Part shown: positions 14,343 through 26,100 of the stretch, piece after piece
Layout: each line of letters opens with the position of its first letter
How positions within the stretch are numbered: the stretch's first letter is position 1
NCBI RefSeq assembly: GCF_024679095.1
Contig: NC_066516.1
Location: 21,591,035-21,655,034, forward strand
Reading direction: 5' to 3'
Origin: Eriocheir sinensis
Lineage: Eukaryota; Arthropoda; Malacostraca; Decapoda; Varunidae
Length of the DNA stretch: 64,000 nucleotides
The notes under the pieces: generated by a model
The model's input: the letters and a program-made list of their open reading frames with translations, nothing else
Told to the model about the DNA's origin: nothing
Databases searched by the model: none
Made by a program: the position numbers and the translations under genes

Positions 14343-14411
14343 AAAAGCTAAAAACAAATTAGCATATTCTTTTGCAATGACTTTTGTTGTTTTTGGCATT
14401 GTTGTATATCA

Positions 14412-14580
14412 TTTTTTTTTTTTTTTTTTTTTTTACGTCGCGGCCTATTGCGCCGGTAGGCTTCTTCCCGGTGGGGCCTGATGGTCGGCCCAAGGCTTCT
14501 TCCCGGTGGGGCCTGATGGTCGGCCCAGCCCGTTCTGGCGCAGGCGAGTGTTTATAGTGGCGCCATCTTGCATTACCTAT
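14412..14580 (-). mobile_element. SINE-like short retroposon with poly(A) tail
   Basis: On the minus strand a G+C-rich body (ATGGCGCCACTATAAACACT onward, ending AATAGGCCGCGACGT) runs straight into 23 A residues (14434-14412). The segment GGCTTCTTCCCGGTGGGGCC is present twice with a 35-bp period (14458 and 14493). Read as protein, the body gives GRPSGPTGKKPTGAIGRDVK, a string I remember from many spurious decapod gene models (memory only), which suggests a high-copy family. No clear target-site duplication was found, and I see no tRNA-type A/B boxes I would defend. Confidence 0.65.
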
Positions 14581-14599
14581 TTGCTGAAAATGCACGGGT

Positions 14600-15300
14600 T
14601 GCGACAGTTTGTGGAAGGGGTGACGAACGCCAATTTAAGTTGGAACAGACTATAGTGCAAGAGTAAACCTGTAAGGCGCACCATATAAGAAAAAATGAAG
14701 GAATGGAGAAAAAGAAAATAACGGACATAAGCTGCTTTTTGTCTCATCCCTGTGGTTGAGGATTTTTTTTTCTTTTTTTTTTTTTGTCTGATTTCAACAT
14801 TTCTTTAAACGGTGACTTTCTGAGCTGAATTTTGGCAGAGGGCACAACATCGCAATATCGCACATAGTCCAATTTCTTTTGTTTGAATACGCTAAACTAA
14901 ACTAGACTACAAACATTGCACATATAGCCTAGCACAGACGGGCAAGAATGTGGAATCGAGACTTATGGACCTTGCTCTGCCTCCTCCTCCTGTTATTGGT
15001 TTCCGTACATCACTCAAACATACATCAGGTTAAACCACACCATATCACCAAATACGGAGAATACAGCAAAAATCGGGGAGGGGGGAAATGAGATGTGGCA
15101 ACTACGTAATATGAGTGAATTCGGGAAAATACAGTTAACCTCGAACCAGCGGATGGCAAAAACTAGAACGACGAACGTGGCAAGAATGCTATACGGGGAA
15201 GATAAGGTAAATGGGGGCAGGAATCTCATAAGATCTAATACGTGGCAAGTAACAGTAACCTGGTGGGCGTTGAGGGAAGAACAGAGATAATGATATATAG
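14600..15300. other. intergenic, nothing recognised
   Basis: This is A+T-rich unique sequence with two T-rich runs (14764-14785). No coding frame with recognisable content. Confidence 0.5.
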
Positions 15301-15521
15301 GTCGGGATTAGAAGACACTTTCGCTTCTCACATCAGCTACTTCTAAAGGTCAAAGAGGGGGTCAGTCGGGTTCTAATGGGTGTTTCTCGAGGTTCACAGT
15401 ACAGAAGAAGGGTCACACTACCACCAGGGTCATAAAACTACCCCTGGAAATGCCCACAACTCCCACGAAAGCCTTGTCAAATAGGTGTTCTTGGGCGGTA
15501 AAATGTCTTACAATTCGACCC
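15301..15521 (+). mobile_element. MITE-like interspersed element, copy A
   Basis: This 221-bp element starts GTCGGGATTAGAAGACACTT and ends ATTCGACCC, flanked on both sides by ATATAG (15295-15300 and 15522-15527), a likely target-site duplication. It is closely related to the repeats at 18889 and 26794. The termini are imperfect inverted repeats (left GTCGGGATTAG; reverse complement of the right end GGGTCGAATT). The internal text GGGTCACACTACCACCAGGG is shared by the copies. There is no transposase; it would move using another element's enzyme. Confidence 0.7.
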
Positions 15522-15660
15522 ATATAGTCTGAGATGGCTGATGGTGGTGGTGATGTCATGCTGGATGCTCGCCTTTGCTGGGCCTTGTCTCCGGAGCCCA
15601 GTACCGTAATGTGATGCGGATGTCCCTGAGATTTTTGTGTCTGCTCGTGAAATATGAGGT

Positions 15661-16075
15661 GTGGTGTGAGCTAGCCGTGCAATGGGGTGACTAGGGTGTG
15701 GGGTTGGATGTTTTCTGTTGTAGGGTGACCTGGCTGGTGTGGAATGGGGTACGTGGTGAATGTTGCAAGATGTTATGGGTGGTGTGTTCAGGGTGGGGGT
15801 GTGGGGTGAGCTGGCCGTGCGATGGGGTGAATAGGGTGTGGGGCTGGGTGTTTTCTGTTGTAGGGTGACGTGACTGGTGTGGAATGCTGTACGTGGTGGG
15901 TGTTGTAAGGTGTTATGGGTGGTGTGTTAGGGGAGGGGGGTGGGGTGCGGAGTGTACGGGCCGTGGAATTGGGTGACTAGAGTGTAGGGGTGGGTGTTCT
16001 GTGTATTGGGTGACGTGATGGGTGTCTGTTGGGTGTGGAATGAAGTACGGGGAGGGTGTAAGGGATTCTGGATGA
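15661..16075. repeat. about 140-bp G/T-rich tandem repeat, three degenerate copies
   Basis: Copies begin at 15661, 15801 and about 15940 with GTGGNGTGAGCTGGCCGTG followed by GGTGTGGGG..GGGTGTTTTCTGTTG. The third copy is the most diverged. Confidence 0.75.
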
Positions 16076-16519
16076 TGTTCTTAGGGTGTAGTAGATTGGG
16101 TGTGGAAAGGTGGATAGGTGTCTGTGGAAGAGGTGTGGAAGTGTGGGGGTAGCCGTGGTGGAGAAAGAGTGGCGTGGTGAAGCTTATCCGTGAGGGGAGG
16201 GGACAGCAGAGGCGGTGGTGGTGAATGGAACTGGTCGTAACTTTGGTGGTTATATATATATTTTTAGGCGTTTCTTGTAATGTAGTGAGGTAAGGCTTGG
16301 GGTGATCTTAGTAATGGTTGTGATTATATTGGTTGTGGTGTAGGTAGGTGCTTAGAGTTTTGCAGTAGTGGTGATGAAAGGGATTTTTTTTTTTTTTTGG
16401 GGGGGGGGAGGGGGATTGATGGTGGAGGTTTGGGTTCTGGTGATGAATTTTCGTATTGGTGGGAATGAAGGTGATTTGGTATCGGTAGTGGTGATGACAT
16501 TGGCGCTGATGACAGTTTT

Positions 16520-16675
16520 CGTAATGGCGTTAGTGACAGTCTTGGTATTGGTGTGATGGCGGTGATGACACGGGCGTTGGTGTTGATTTTTGGATTGGCG
16601 CTGGTGACAGTTTCGTAATGGCGTTAGTGACAGTCTTGGTATTGGTGTGATGGCGGTGATGGCATTGGCGGCGGT
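16520..16675. repeat. 94-bp tandem duplication
   Basis: CGTAATGGCGTTAGTGACAG plus the following text occurs at 16520 and at 16614 within a GGTGAT-rich region. Confidence 0.8.
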
Positions 16676-16826
16676 GATCATTTTACTATCGGTGGGTTAG
16701 TGGTGACGTCAACTGCATGTCTGTCCTTCGGCGGGGGAGCTGCAAGGACGCCGCGGGGCCTTGATATTTTGTCTCACCTCACCCTCCGTGGTTTTTCCTT
16801 AGGTGGGGTAGTACTTATGGCGTTGG

Positions 16827-17190
16827 GGCGCCGGCGAAGGAGAAGAAGGGGGGAATGATGGTGCGAGCGAGTGGGTGCATGCGTGTGGCGAGGAAAAAGA
16901 GGAGGTAGCACTGGGTTGGGGCGTTTGCAAGAGGAGGAAAGGGACTCGGAAAAAGGGAATAGATAAAAACAGAATGAAGTATTTATGAGGTTTAGTACAT
17001 CTGGTCTTGTGGCGCTGGCGAAGGATAAGAAGGGGAGGGGGTACAGGTGCGAGGGCGAGGGAGTGGGTGCGTGTGGCGAGGAAAAACAGGAGGTAGCACT
17101 GGGTTAGGGTGCGTGTTTCAGGCAATAGGAGGAAAGGGACCAGGAAAAAGGGAGAAGATAAGGACAGAACGAGGTGTTGATGAAGGTTAT
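16827..17190. repeat. about 184-bp imperfect tandem duplication, purine-rich
   Basis: GGCGCCGGCGAAGGAGAAG at 16827 matches GGCGCTGGCGAAGGATAAG at 17011. Both continue through GTGTGGCGAGGAAAAA and AGGAGGTAGCACTGGGTT. Confidence 0.8.
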
Positions 17191-17337
17191 GCGAAATGTA
17201 AAGGAGAGTAAGGAGAGAGAGAAAAAAAATAGCTGTAGTGATTAGTGCATTTGGGACGAGGCAGGGTGGGAGGATTGAAAGGAGAGGAACAGGGGATAAG
17301 AAAAGCGAGGAAGAAACGTGGTATGAAGGAGACTGTT

Positions 17338-17610
17338 GACAAAGAAAAAAAGTTATGATGGTTGGTGAAATGAAGTGAAATCAATGTGGAAGGAGTGACG
17401 GGGAGGGAAGTTTGCATTGAGGGAGTGGTGATAACATAGTAAGTTAGAAGGAATAGAGGCAGATAAAAAAAAAATGAAGAGGAAGCAATGTTGACAAAAA
17501 AAAATTGTGATGGTTTGTGAAATGAAGAGAAATCAATGTGGAAGGAGTGACGGGGAGGGAAGTTTGCATTGAGGGAGTGGTGATAACATAGTGAGCTGGA
17601 AGGAAATAGG
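17338..17610. repeat. 155-bp tandem duplication
   Basis: The block from GACAAAG to GATAACATAGTAAG at 17338 recurs at 17493 with few differences. The core AATCAATGTGGAAGGAGTGA is identical. Confidence 0.85.
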
Positions 17611-18469
17611 CAACAGGGAACGAATCAACAAAAGGGAGTGGAAGTTTGGAGAGAGTAGGTATTGGTGATAAGATATGGAAATGAAGGGAAAGGAGTAACG
17701 GGGGAAGAATGAAGAGGCGGGAGAGGAAATGAGGAAACAAAGGAGCTGGGATAAGTTAAGAGGCGTGTGTTGAAAGGGAGTTGCAAGAGGTATAGGAAAC
17801 AGGAAAGGCTGAATGTGGAAAGGTGAGAGAAGAGGCGGGAAAGAGGAGGAGGAAGTGGCGAGGGAGATAAAGGTAGACAGGTTAACAGGAGACACATGGA
17901 CAGGAACGGAAGCTGAAAATCGGTAAGAAAATGTGAAAGGATGACGGGAGATGTTGAGAAGAGAAAAAAAATGGAGTACAAAGGGGTAAAAAAGGGGATT
18001 AAGAGGTTACGTAAGAAAATTAAAACCAAAATTAATTCCGAAGATAATTTAAAGCAATGAACAAGGCCATTATTCTACCCCTGCTATTCCTTGCCTCTTT
18101 TAAACATTCCCCCAACAAAGAGTAGGAGTAATTAGTATTTCAAAAAAAAGAGCGAAAAAAACACTAATGCAATAACTGAGCTTTAAAATATAGGGTTTAA
18201 AATCTCCCTATTAGTTTCATCAAGGACATTCAGAACCCTTAACGGACAGCCTTGGATCCTCCCTTGAGCAGAGCACAAAGCCTGTCATTTAAGTATCGAC
18301 GTTTGGCTTTGTATTCAGCTCGCTCACTTCTTCCGTATTTATTTTCATACCGCCGTCCTCGGAGCTTGAAAATACAGGTCTCGCCATGAGAGGAAGAAGC
18401 GCAGCGTTTGTTCAATTCAGTGCCTGGTACCCGTATTGTAATTGTGTATAATAAAAGTCATCCTAATAC

Positions 18470-19870
18470 AAATTTTCCTAACAATTCATTTTCTCGCTCC
18501 TAACCTCACGAATTAGCAATCTGAAGCAGAAGTATTGACGCGTATACATATCATTTGTACAAGCCGACCAATATTACCAACTCTGTAATCATTTGTATCT
18601 CAAGTCGTTTTCTTTACTTATATTCCTTTTCTTGTCCTTACCCTTACGAACTGATGATCTAAAACAGTAATAAGATAAGTAATAAGATAACGCGCAACAT
18701 CTGTACAAGAAGATCGATATCACCGACTCATTTGTATCTCACGTCCTTTTGTTTGTCTGTATATATTTTTTGACGTTAATCGTACGGACTAAGATTTCAA
18801 AGTAGAACCGAGAGAGAACACACAATAGACATACAAGCTGATAACACTGTAGTAATTTGTATCCTTAGTCTTTTTGTTTGAGTCTTTAGACGGTATTAGA
18901 AGACACTTTGGCTTTTCACTTCAGCTATTTATAGAGGTCAAGGAGGCGATCAGTTGGGTTCTAATGAGTGTTTTCTTAGGTTCACGGTATAGAAGACGGG
19001 TCACACTACCACCAGGGTCATACAACTACTCCTGGAAATGCCCAAAACTATTTCTAAAGCTATTTCTAAAGGTCAAGGAGGCGATCAGTTGGGTTCTAAT
19101 GAGTGTTTTCTTAGGTTCACGGTATAAAAGAAGAGTCACACTACCACCAGGGTCATACAACTACTCCTGGAAATGCCCAAAACTATTTCTAAAGCTATTT
19201 CTAAAGGTCAAGGAGGCGATCAGTTGGGTTCTAATGAGTGTTTTCTTAGGTTCACGGTACAGAAGAAGGGTCACACTACCACCAGGGTTATACAACTACT
19301 CCTGGAAATGCCCAAAACTCCTATGAAAGCCTTGTCAAATATGTGTTCTTGGGCGGCGAAATGTCTAATAATATAACCCTTTATTTTCTTGCTTTTCACC
19401 TTCCTAGCGGAAAACTCAAAGCGGAGACAAGAGAGGATACACAAAACTGGTACATGCCGACAACATCGTAATAACTTGTATCCTAAAAGTACATGTATCT
19501 TATCCTGAACTATATTTATTTTCTCGTGTTTTTTTTTCACGTTGCGAACAGAACATTCAAAGCAAAACCCAGGGAGGACAACCACTATAAGTACAAGCTG
19601 ATAACACTATAATAATTGGTATCCTAAAAGTTTCCCATGTTTACCTGTATCTAGTTTCTTGTTTTTCACCTTGCAAACTGAACATTCAAAGCAAAACCCA
19701 GGGAGGACAACCACTATAAGTACAAGCTGATAACACTAATAATTGGTATCCTAAAAGTTTCCCATGTTTGCCTGTATCTAGCTTCTTGTTTTTTTCCACC
19801 TTACGGACTGAACACTCAAAGCAAAACCATAAGAGGACACACAACGCCTTTACAAACCAAACTTCATCGT
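18470..19870. repeat. degenerate satellite array (about 110-130 bp units), split by a mobile element
   Basis: A unit of the form ACTGAACATTCAAAGCAAAA, then GGACA, then TACAAGCTGATAACACT, then AATTGGTATCCTAAAAGT, then a TTTCTTGTTTTTCACCTT stretch returns on both sides of the element at 18889-19379. The two copies near 19550-19790 are nearly identical (about 120-bp spacing), and those at 18480-18880 are strongly diverged. Confidence 0.7.
18889..19379 (+). mobile_element. MITE-like interspersed element, copy B, with an internal 135-bp triplication
   Basis: It has the same ends as copy A (GACGGTATTAGAAGACACTT; right end AATAATATAACCC), flanked by CTTTA at 18884-18888 and 19379-19383. A core of 135 bp starting GGTCAAGGAGGCGATCAG repeats at 18936, 19071 and 19206. 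As 135 is divisible by 3, a 150-codon open frame with a 45-residue repeat (SRYRRRVTLPPGSYNYSWK) results. Copies A and C do not conserve such a frame, so I do not call it a gene. Confidence 0.7.
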
Positions 19871-20052
19871 CAGCCTCGCCCTGTAATGTGGGTCCTAACA
19901 GTGCTTCTGGGGAAAAAAAAAATAATAATTAAACCTCGCGTGATTTCCCTCTCACTTTGTCCTCGCCCGTGGCTATTTGAGGTGCGCTAAGGACCAGTTC
20001 TGGGACCATTAACATTAAAAGGAAAAAGTCAACGTGGCCCCCCGCAGAGGCC

Positions 20053-20088
<36 letters not shown>

Positions 20089-21170
20089 GACCTTCCCAGT
20101 CAACCAGTTCGTCGCGCATTGGGGCAAAACACAAGGCAAAAAAGGGGAATGGGGGGAGAGGGGAAGGGGCTGAGCAAGGACATGACCGCGTAAAAAATAT
20201 TGTCAGCGTATAAAATAATAATTGTCTAGCAGGTTCGATTAACGGCAACAAGATAAGCATCAAGGAAAAAAATATATAAGGGAAAAAAAAACTACTACGA
20301 CATCTCCACCACCACCACTACCCCCCATCACCACCATCAACAACAACGCAGTGCTTGCAATGGCAGTGTAAGATTTGTGTGACATTTTCCCAGCCATCGG
20401 TCTTGACGCAGCATCGTAATATATGTTCATTATAACACGACAGCGGCCTTGATATATACGTATTCTGGCGACGCATGTAAATAAGCCCGGTGCATCCGCC
20501 TTCATTAAGTCAGCCTTCCCCGCCTGGCATGCCCGTCACGACACACGAAATAAAACACCCGTTAGCCGGCGTTTAGTCCTTGAATTATTCCCGGGAACGG
20601 CAACGCGGCACTGAAACATGACACCTACGCAATCATCATGTGCCGCTTATTGCGCCGCCGACACGCACGTGCATCCACACGTTCACCCATCTGAGGGAAG
20701 GACGGGTGAGGGGCAGCGCCGGGTACTCACGTTGAGGCGAGACGAAAACAGGTGACTCCGCCCCTCAACCCGCCCCCTGAAGGACACCCGCCGAAGGCCA
20801 CCGCTGCCCACACGCCGGCGGGCCCTTGGTGCGCATTTATGAAGCGTCGGGGTGTGGCGCGAGGAAATAATGTGACGACCACGCCAAGATGAGACGCCAA
20901 GACCCCCACATGAACGTTGAACGGTGAACGGCGGGCATGGCGGGGCACAGCGAAGACAGACAAACACCAAGACGTGGAGACCGAGAGACACGTATAAAGG
21001 ATGGAAATCACGGAACACATACACGAACAACACAAACATACGCACACACACACAAACACAACGAGGGACAGACGCGCATGACCAGTGAGGATGAGCACTG
21101 CGGGGCACACCGGAGACAGACGGAGACAGATGAAGCTACGCAGACGGAGAGGGGGGGGGGGGGGGTAGAC

Positions 21171-21440
21171 ACGAGCTCGAGCAGACAACCAGACATACAG
21201 ACACCCAGACAAAGGTAGGAGCGAGTATCAGCGCACTCAAAAGACGGGGAAAAACAGACACGAGCTCGAGCAGACAACCAGACATACAGACACCCAGACA
21301 AAGGTAGGAGCGAGTATCAGCGCACTCAAAAGACGGGGAAAAACAGACACGAGCTCGAGCAGACAACCAGACATACAGACACCCAGACAAAGGAGGGAAC
21401 GAATATCAGCGCACTCAAAAGACAGGGAGAACCAGACACA
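21171..21440. repeat. 89-bp tandem repeat, three copies
   Basis: ACGAGCTCGAGCAGACAACC starts copies at 21171, 21260 and 21349. The units are nearly identical, so amplification is recent. Confidence 0.9.
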
Positions 21441-22290
21441 GACGGAGAAGGGTCAGACGCGTACGAGCAGACATCCCAGACAGCCACACAGACCGGGGAG
21501 GGGAGGGCTGCATGCTGACGGGCCACGCTGAATGTCGGCCACGTGGTCAGACCCGAGCCAGACGAGGGATCGAGTATTTCTAGCCGCTTGCAGCTTCCAC
21601 TCAATTAAACGCCAAGGCAATGCAACCCTACTGTTACCTGGACCGGCTGTGTTCCCTGCAAGGCCGTTATGTTACCTGTTTACTTCACATGTACCGAACA
21701 TATTGTATTTCTATTTATTTATTTATTTATTTATTTACTTCACATACCATCGGATAATAATGTGGCGTCGTGCACCTGAATGTCACCTTCATAGCCTTCC
21801 TTCGCACCATTGTCCACACTCCTCGCCCTTCCCTCCCTCCCTCCCTGCCCCCCTTTACCTCACCTGCGTATGCACCTCAATGGCTCCACATGCCCTCCCC
21901 CTTTAACCCCCCCCCCCAACCCCAAGGTCGTGGCAGTACCCCAGGGTATGTCTCCTCGTCAAGGTGTTGCGTCGGACTGCTTGATCACACGCCCACTCAC
22001 CCCACTCACCCCACTCAAGGGTCGGCCACTTCCCAACCCATTCACCTCATTCCCTTAACTCCTTTCCCATTCAGCCTTCATTCCCTTACCCCTAAAGTGC
22101 TACTATGACACCCCTCTCTCACCCCCTCCTATATTACAACCTCTCCCTCCCTTCAATCCAAACCCTCTCTCCAAGCCCCCTCACCCCGCCCCCCCCTTCA
22201 TATCCTTTCCTCCCCTAACTCACTACCGGTTTCATTGCGTAGTCTTGCATTAACTAATAATCAAATGAACCCAAACACATAAACGCAGAC

Positions 22291-22294
<4 letters not shown>

Positions 22295-22342
<48 letters not shown>
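22295..22342. repeat. (AC)n microsatellite
   Basis: An uninterrupted run of 24 units. Confidence 0.95.
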
Positions 22343-22345
<3 letters not shown>

Positions 22346-22619
22346 TGCCGCTGCTGTTAATTGCGACAACCAGGGCCGTCCTAACATCCGGTCGACGTGA
22401 CATATTTTCAACCGGGCGGGTCAGCTGAGGGCGTGGGAGGGACAGGCGTTGAGGGGCAGCCGGGCAGAGAGCGGGCGAAGGAGGAAGGGCGAGGCGGGAA
22501 AGGGAGGGATGGGAAGGGTGGAGTGGGAAGGGAAGGGAAGGGAAGGACGGGTCGGAAACATAGGGAATGACCAATAACGAACATCCCTGTGGACCCAGAG
22601 ACCACGAGAGGCGCCGTAC

Positions 22620-23110
22620 ATCGTGGTTGGGAGGGCTCTGAGGGAGTGAGAAAGGGAGGCTGGAAGAGATGGGGAGAAGGAAAGAAGGGAGGAAGAGATG
22701 GGGAGAAGGGAAAGGAGGCAAGTTGGTGGGAGGAAGAGATTTGGAGAAGGATGCGAGGGAGAAGGGAAGAGAGGCAGCACTGAAGGGAGGAAGATATGGG
22801 GAGAAGGAAGCGAGGGAGAGGGAAAGGGAGGCAAGCTGGAGTGAGGAAAAGATGGGGGAGAAAGAAGGGAGGAAGAGGGAAAGACAGGCAAGATTGGAGG
22901 AAGGAAGAGATGGGGAGATGGAAGCGAGGGAGAGGGAAAGAGATAGTGGCCAGGGAGAAGGAAGGGAGAAAGAGTGAGAGGAAGCAATGGAGGGAGGAAA
23001 AGATGGGGAGAAGGAAGGGAGAAGCACTGAAGGGAGGAAAAAATGGGGAGAAGGGAGGGAGAGAGAGGGATAGAGAGTCATGCTGGAGGGAGGAAGAGGA
23101 AAGTATAGAG
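22620..23110. repeat. homopurine minisatellite (G/A-rich plus strand)
   Basis: Nearly 490 bp of almost pure purine are built from variants of GGGAGGAAGAGATGGGGAGA and AAGGAAGCGAGGGAGAGGGA. The long frames on both strands here are low-complexity by-products. Confidence 0.85.
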
Positions 23111-26100
23111 GGAGAAAGCGTCACTCATATCACAGCAGTGCCTCGTCACCTCCGGGCGGGGTTGACACTCCCTGACACCCTGACACCTGCACGGACGAGT
23201 CTCTCACATTACGGCTCTTTCCTCCTTCCCCTGCTACTCTCCCACCCTCCTACCCTCCCTCCCTCCCTCCAACCTTCCTTTCATTTCTCCTCACCCTCTC
23301 CTCACATCCCTCTTCAGACACGGAAAAGACCAAGACGAGGACGACGAGACAACACGAGAGGTCTTCTATTTCGGGACGAGCTTCAGATGACTTGCCAGCG
23401 ACGCAGCAGCCTCGACTGGACTTAAAAATGCTCGCTATGTTTATCAAGCCTGACGTCTTCGAGGGCTTGAATGTCTTCCTAGAATGCATCAATACACCAG
23501 CATCAAGGCTGTCTCGGGCTCACTGCTGTCCATCGATATTCATCTCGCACCACAGAGAAGGAGAGCGTCATTTCCTGCTTGGTCGTCCTGCTGTTGCTGC
23601 TGCTGCCTAGAGAGGCCACTTGAGCATACTAATCACCGTTGACAGCTTGCAGCAATTCATCCCGTGAGACACAGTGAAAGGCTGCCGCAGATTCGCGGAC
23701 CAAGCGCGGAAGTGAGGCAGACTGAGGGACAGGACGGAAGGATTGAAGTGGACGGGACCGGAAAGGTATGCGGGGCCAGGAGGGAGGGAGCCAGGTGAGG
23801 ACAAGACCGTGACGCCCGCAGCAATCAGCCCCAGGTGTGTGGCGACGCGGAGTTCCTCATTACGGGGCTCCACCTTTCGCTGACCCACTGCAGCGGCGAC
23901 CCTCGGAAGCCAGTCCGGGCAGTCACTTTTAACAACAAATGCTTACCGGCAGGCGAAAATGTTGTTTCCCTCACAACAACAAACAGGAACCTTCATCGGC
24001 CCTTCGAGCATTGCTTCCTTATTGCTCCTCTGCGCTGCCGCTTCGCAGATGACGGACAACCTTGCGTGCAGCAGTCTGTCCTCGAAAGCTGACGCACGCG
24101 CTTGTCTGCATATATCAAGTTGAGGACGTAGCGGATCAAACAAAGCATCATGTGGCCCCTTCCGTTAATGTTCTCAAAATAAATTGTCGGAAAAAAGCAG
24201 CTCAACAACAACTTAGAAAAAAGCGGCAACTCTCACTTTCGGTCACACCCTCCGGTAAAAACTTCCGTGACGGGGTTTAGCCGGAGACCACGCCAGCCCG
24301 CCCCCCTCGCCACCTCCCGGGCCTGCCACACCCTGCCTTCCTGCTTCATACCCTGCCCATCCCCCTCACCCGCATCTCTCACCTACACCCTCCTCAACAA
24401 CTTCCGTTAAGTATATTCACTCTCAAGTCCTCGGCTTCCTGCTTCACCTTTATTCTGTCCGCGAGGTTCTAAAAAGGGATTATTATGAAAGAAAAACATC
24501 CTGGAAGTATCCCTCATGGACTTTCCGTGAGGTCGCTATCTTTTTACAGCACTGTACGGCATGTTGTGTGCGTGGTCATAAGGGAGGGGGGGAGGGGGGC
24601 GTCTTGTTCCGTGTGGCTCACCATCCGGGATGATTTACTGAAGGCTGCATCATGCATACCCCGCGGCGATGGGCTGAGTGGCGACAAGCATGTGGGGACA
24701 TACGCCATTCGTCTCCAAGGTCCACACACACACACACACACACTAATGACCAAGACCCACCTCTGCACCTCTTTCCCTTCCCCTCACACCCCGCCCACAC
24801 GCCCACCCTCCTGACAGTTCTTACTTAGGCTCAGCTAACTGTTTGCATTGATGGCTAGTCCAGCCTCCCACCAGCCCTGCCCCCCCCCTGTCCCTCACCC
24901 ACCCCTTCCTCAACCTCCAACCTTATCCGTGTCCTGCACCTCCGTACCCTCGCCCTCCGGCCTCAGCCCCGCTTCACACCTCCCGCGCTGCTAGTGCCCG
25001 CATTTATGAGGGACAAGGTCACTCAGTACCGTAATCATTCACATGCTCCGAGGCAGTGTTTCCATGGGCTGAAGGAAAACGGTGTCCTGGAGGAAAAAGT
25101 GGAAGTCCAGCGTTGAAAGCGAAAGCGAGAGGAGCATTTATTAAAACGGGGAGTCTGTCGGGAGCGAGGAGGAGGGGGCGGCAGCAAGGCTAACGGGCGC
25201 ACCTTCAGCTGCTGCCAAGGTGAGCCGCTCCCTGCCTCGGTGCCTCACGACGGAGGCGCTGAGGACAAGGTCGCCTGTGAGACCTAATCCTTTACATGTT
25301 GCAAACTTTGATCTTAGGGACGCGGGGCTTCCTGGAGTGGGTGGCGTGACGGCAAGGGCCAGGGCAAGGCGCCTCCTCACCCGCACCCGCACGCCACGCC
25401 ACGGCTGCGTCCTCTCACAGCCCCTCCTGCATCATAAAACTGTCATGGGGGGGAAATACCTCACCATTGTCAACAACCTAAAAATATATTTGAAAAAAAA
25501 CATATTGATCAATGTCATTAAAAGTATGAGCAGAAAACACGCATAATGGCACCACTGTGTAATGATCTGTGAGGAGTGGAATGCGTCGGGCATGGCTCGG
25601 TACGTCACTCCCGGTCAGCCCGTCACTGCGGCACTCCGGGCTGTCCCTCCTGGCGACGCAACCATGCAGGCGACTACCGACGCCTGACCGCTGCCATCGT
25701 TCCCTCGCCCGACGCGTGGCGAGGCCGCCGAGTAGCGAGTTAAGGCGCCAGTTGGAGTGATGAAAGAAGGATACAGAACGCAAGTTAGGGCAAGTGTCAA
25801 GGGAAAATTAATTAAGTAAATCGATGTATTTTAATTTGAGCAAAAAATAACGGTAACGGAAGTGTCATCGGTAACCATCGTGGAAGCATATTTTGTGGGG
25901 AAAATTCATCTCAATATTAATTATTGATTTACATTTGACTACGACGAATCAATAACAAGATAAACAAATGAAGTAAGTGCTTCGGGGTGAAAGGAAGGGG
26001 AAGGGAGCAAGGAAAGGATGACCTAAAAGACAAACAAGGGGAAATGGACCCGAGGGCGTGCAGGGCTGGGGCGCGGAGAACGGACTGATTTTAATGTATC

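Larger units (their letters stand above)
10691..14411. other. intergenic, no gene recognised
   Basis: This stretch holds a promoter-like CGCTATATATATAAATA run (10890-10905) with no coding frame after it, TC, AC and TCTG microsatellites (11297-11330, 11609-11640, 11678-11714, 12251-12285, 12580-12618, 12696-12742, 14306-14339) and a 134-bp duplication. A+T-rich unique DNA lies at 13790-14300. Confidence 0.55.
15522..18460. other. intergenic, no gene recognised; G-rich and purine-rich minisatellites
   Basis: The plus strand is G/T-rich to about 16700 and G/A-rich to about 18000; both are tandem-repeat derived. The long minus-strand frames here are C/T-rich low complexity. From 18050 to 18460 the sequence is ordinary A+T-rich DNA without a feature. 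Confidence 0.55.

Noticed and set aside
18874..19326. 150-codon plus-strand frame with a 45-residue repeat
   Set aside because: It comes from the 135-bp triplication inside a MITE-like element; the frame is not kept in copies A and C.
22293..23081. 262-codon Ser/Pro/Leu-rich minus-strand frame
   Set aside because: It is the complement of a homopurine minisatellite; repetition keeps it open.
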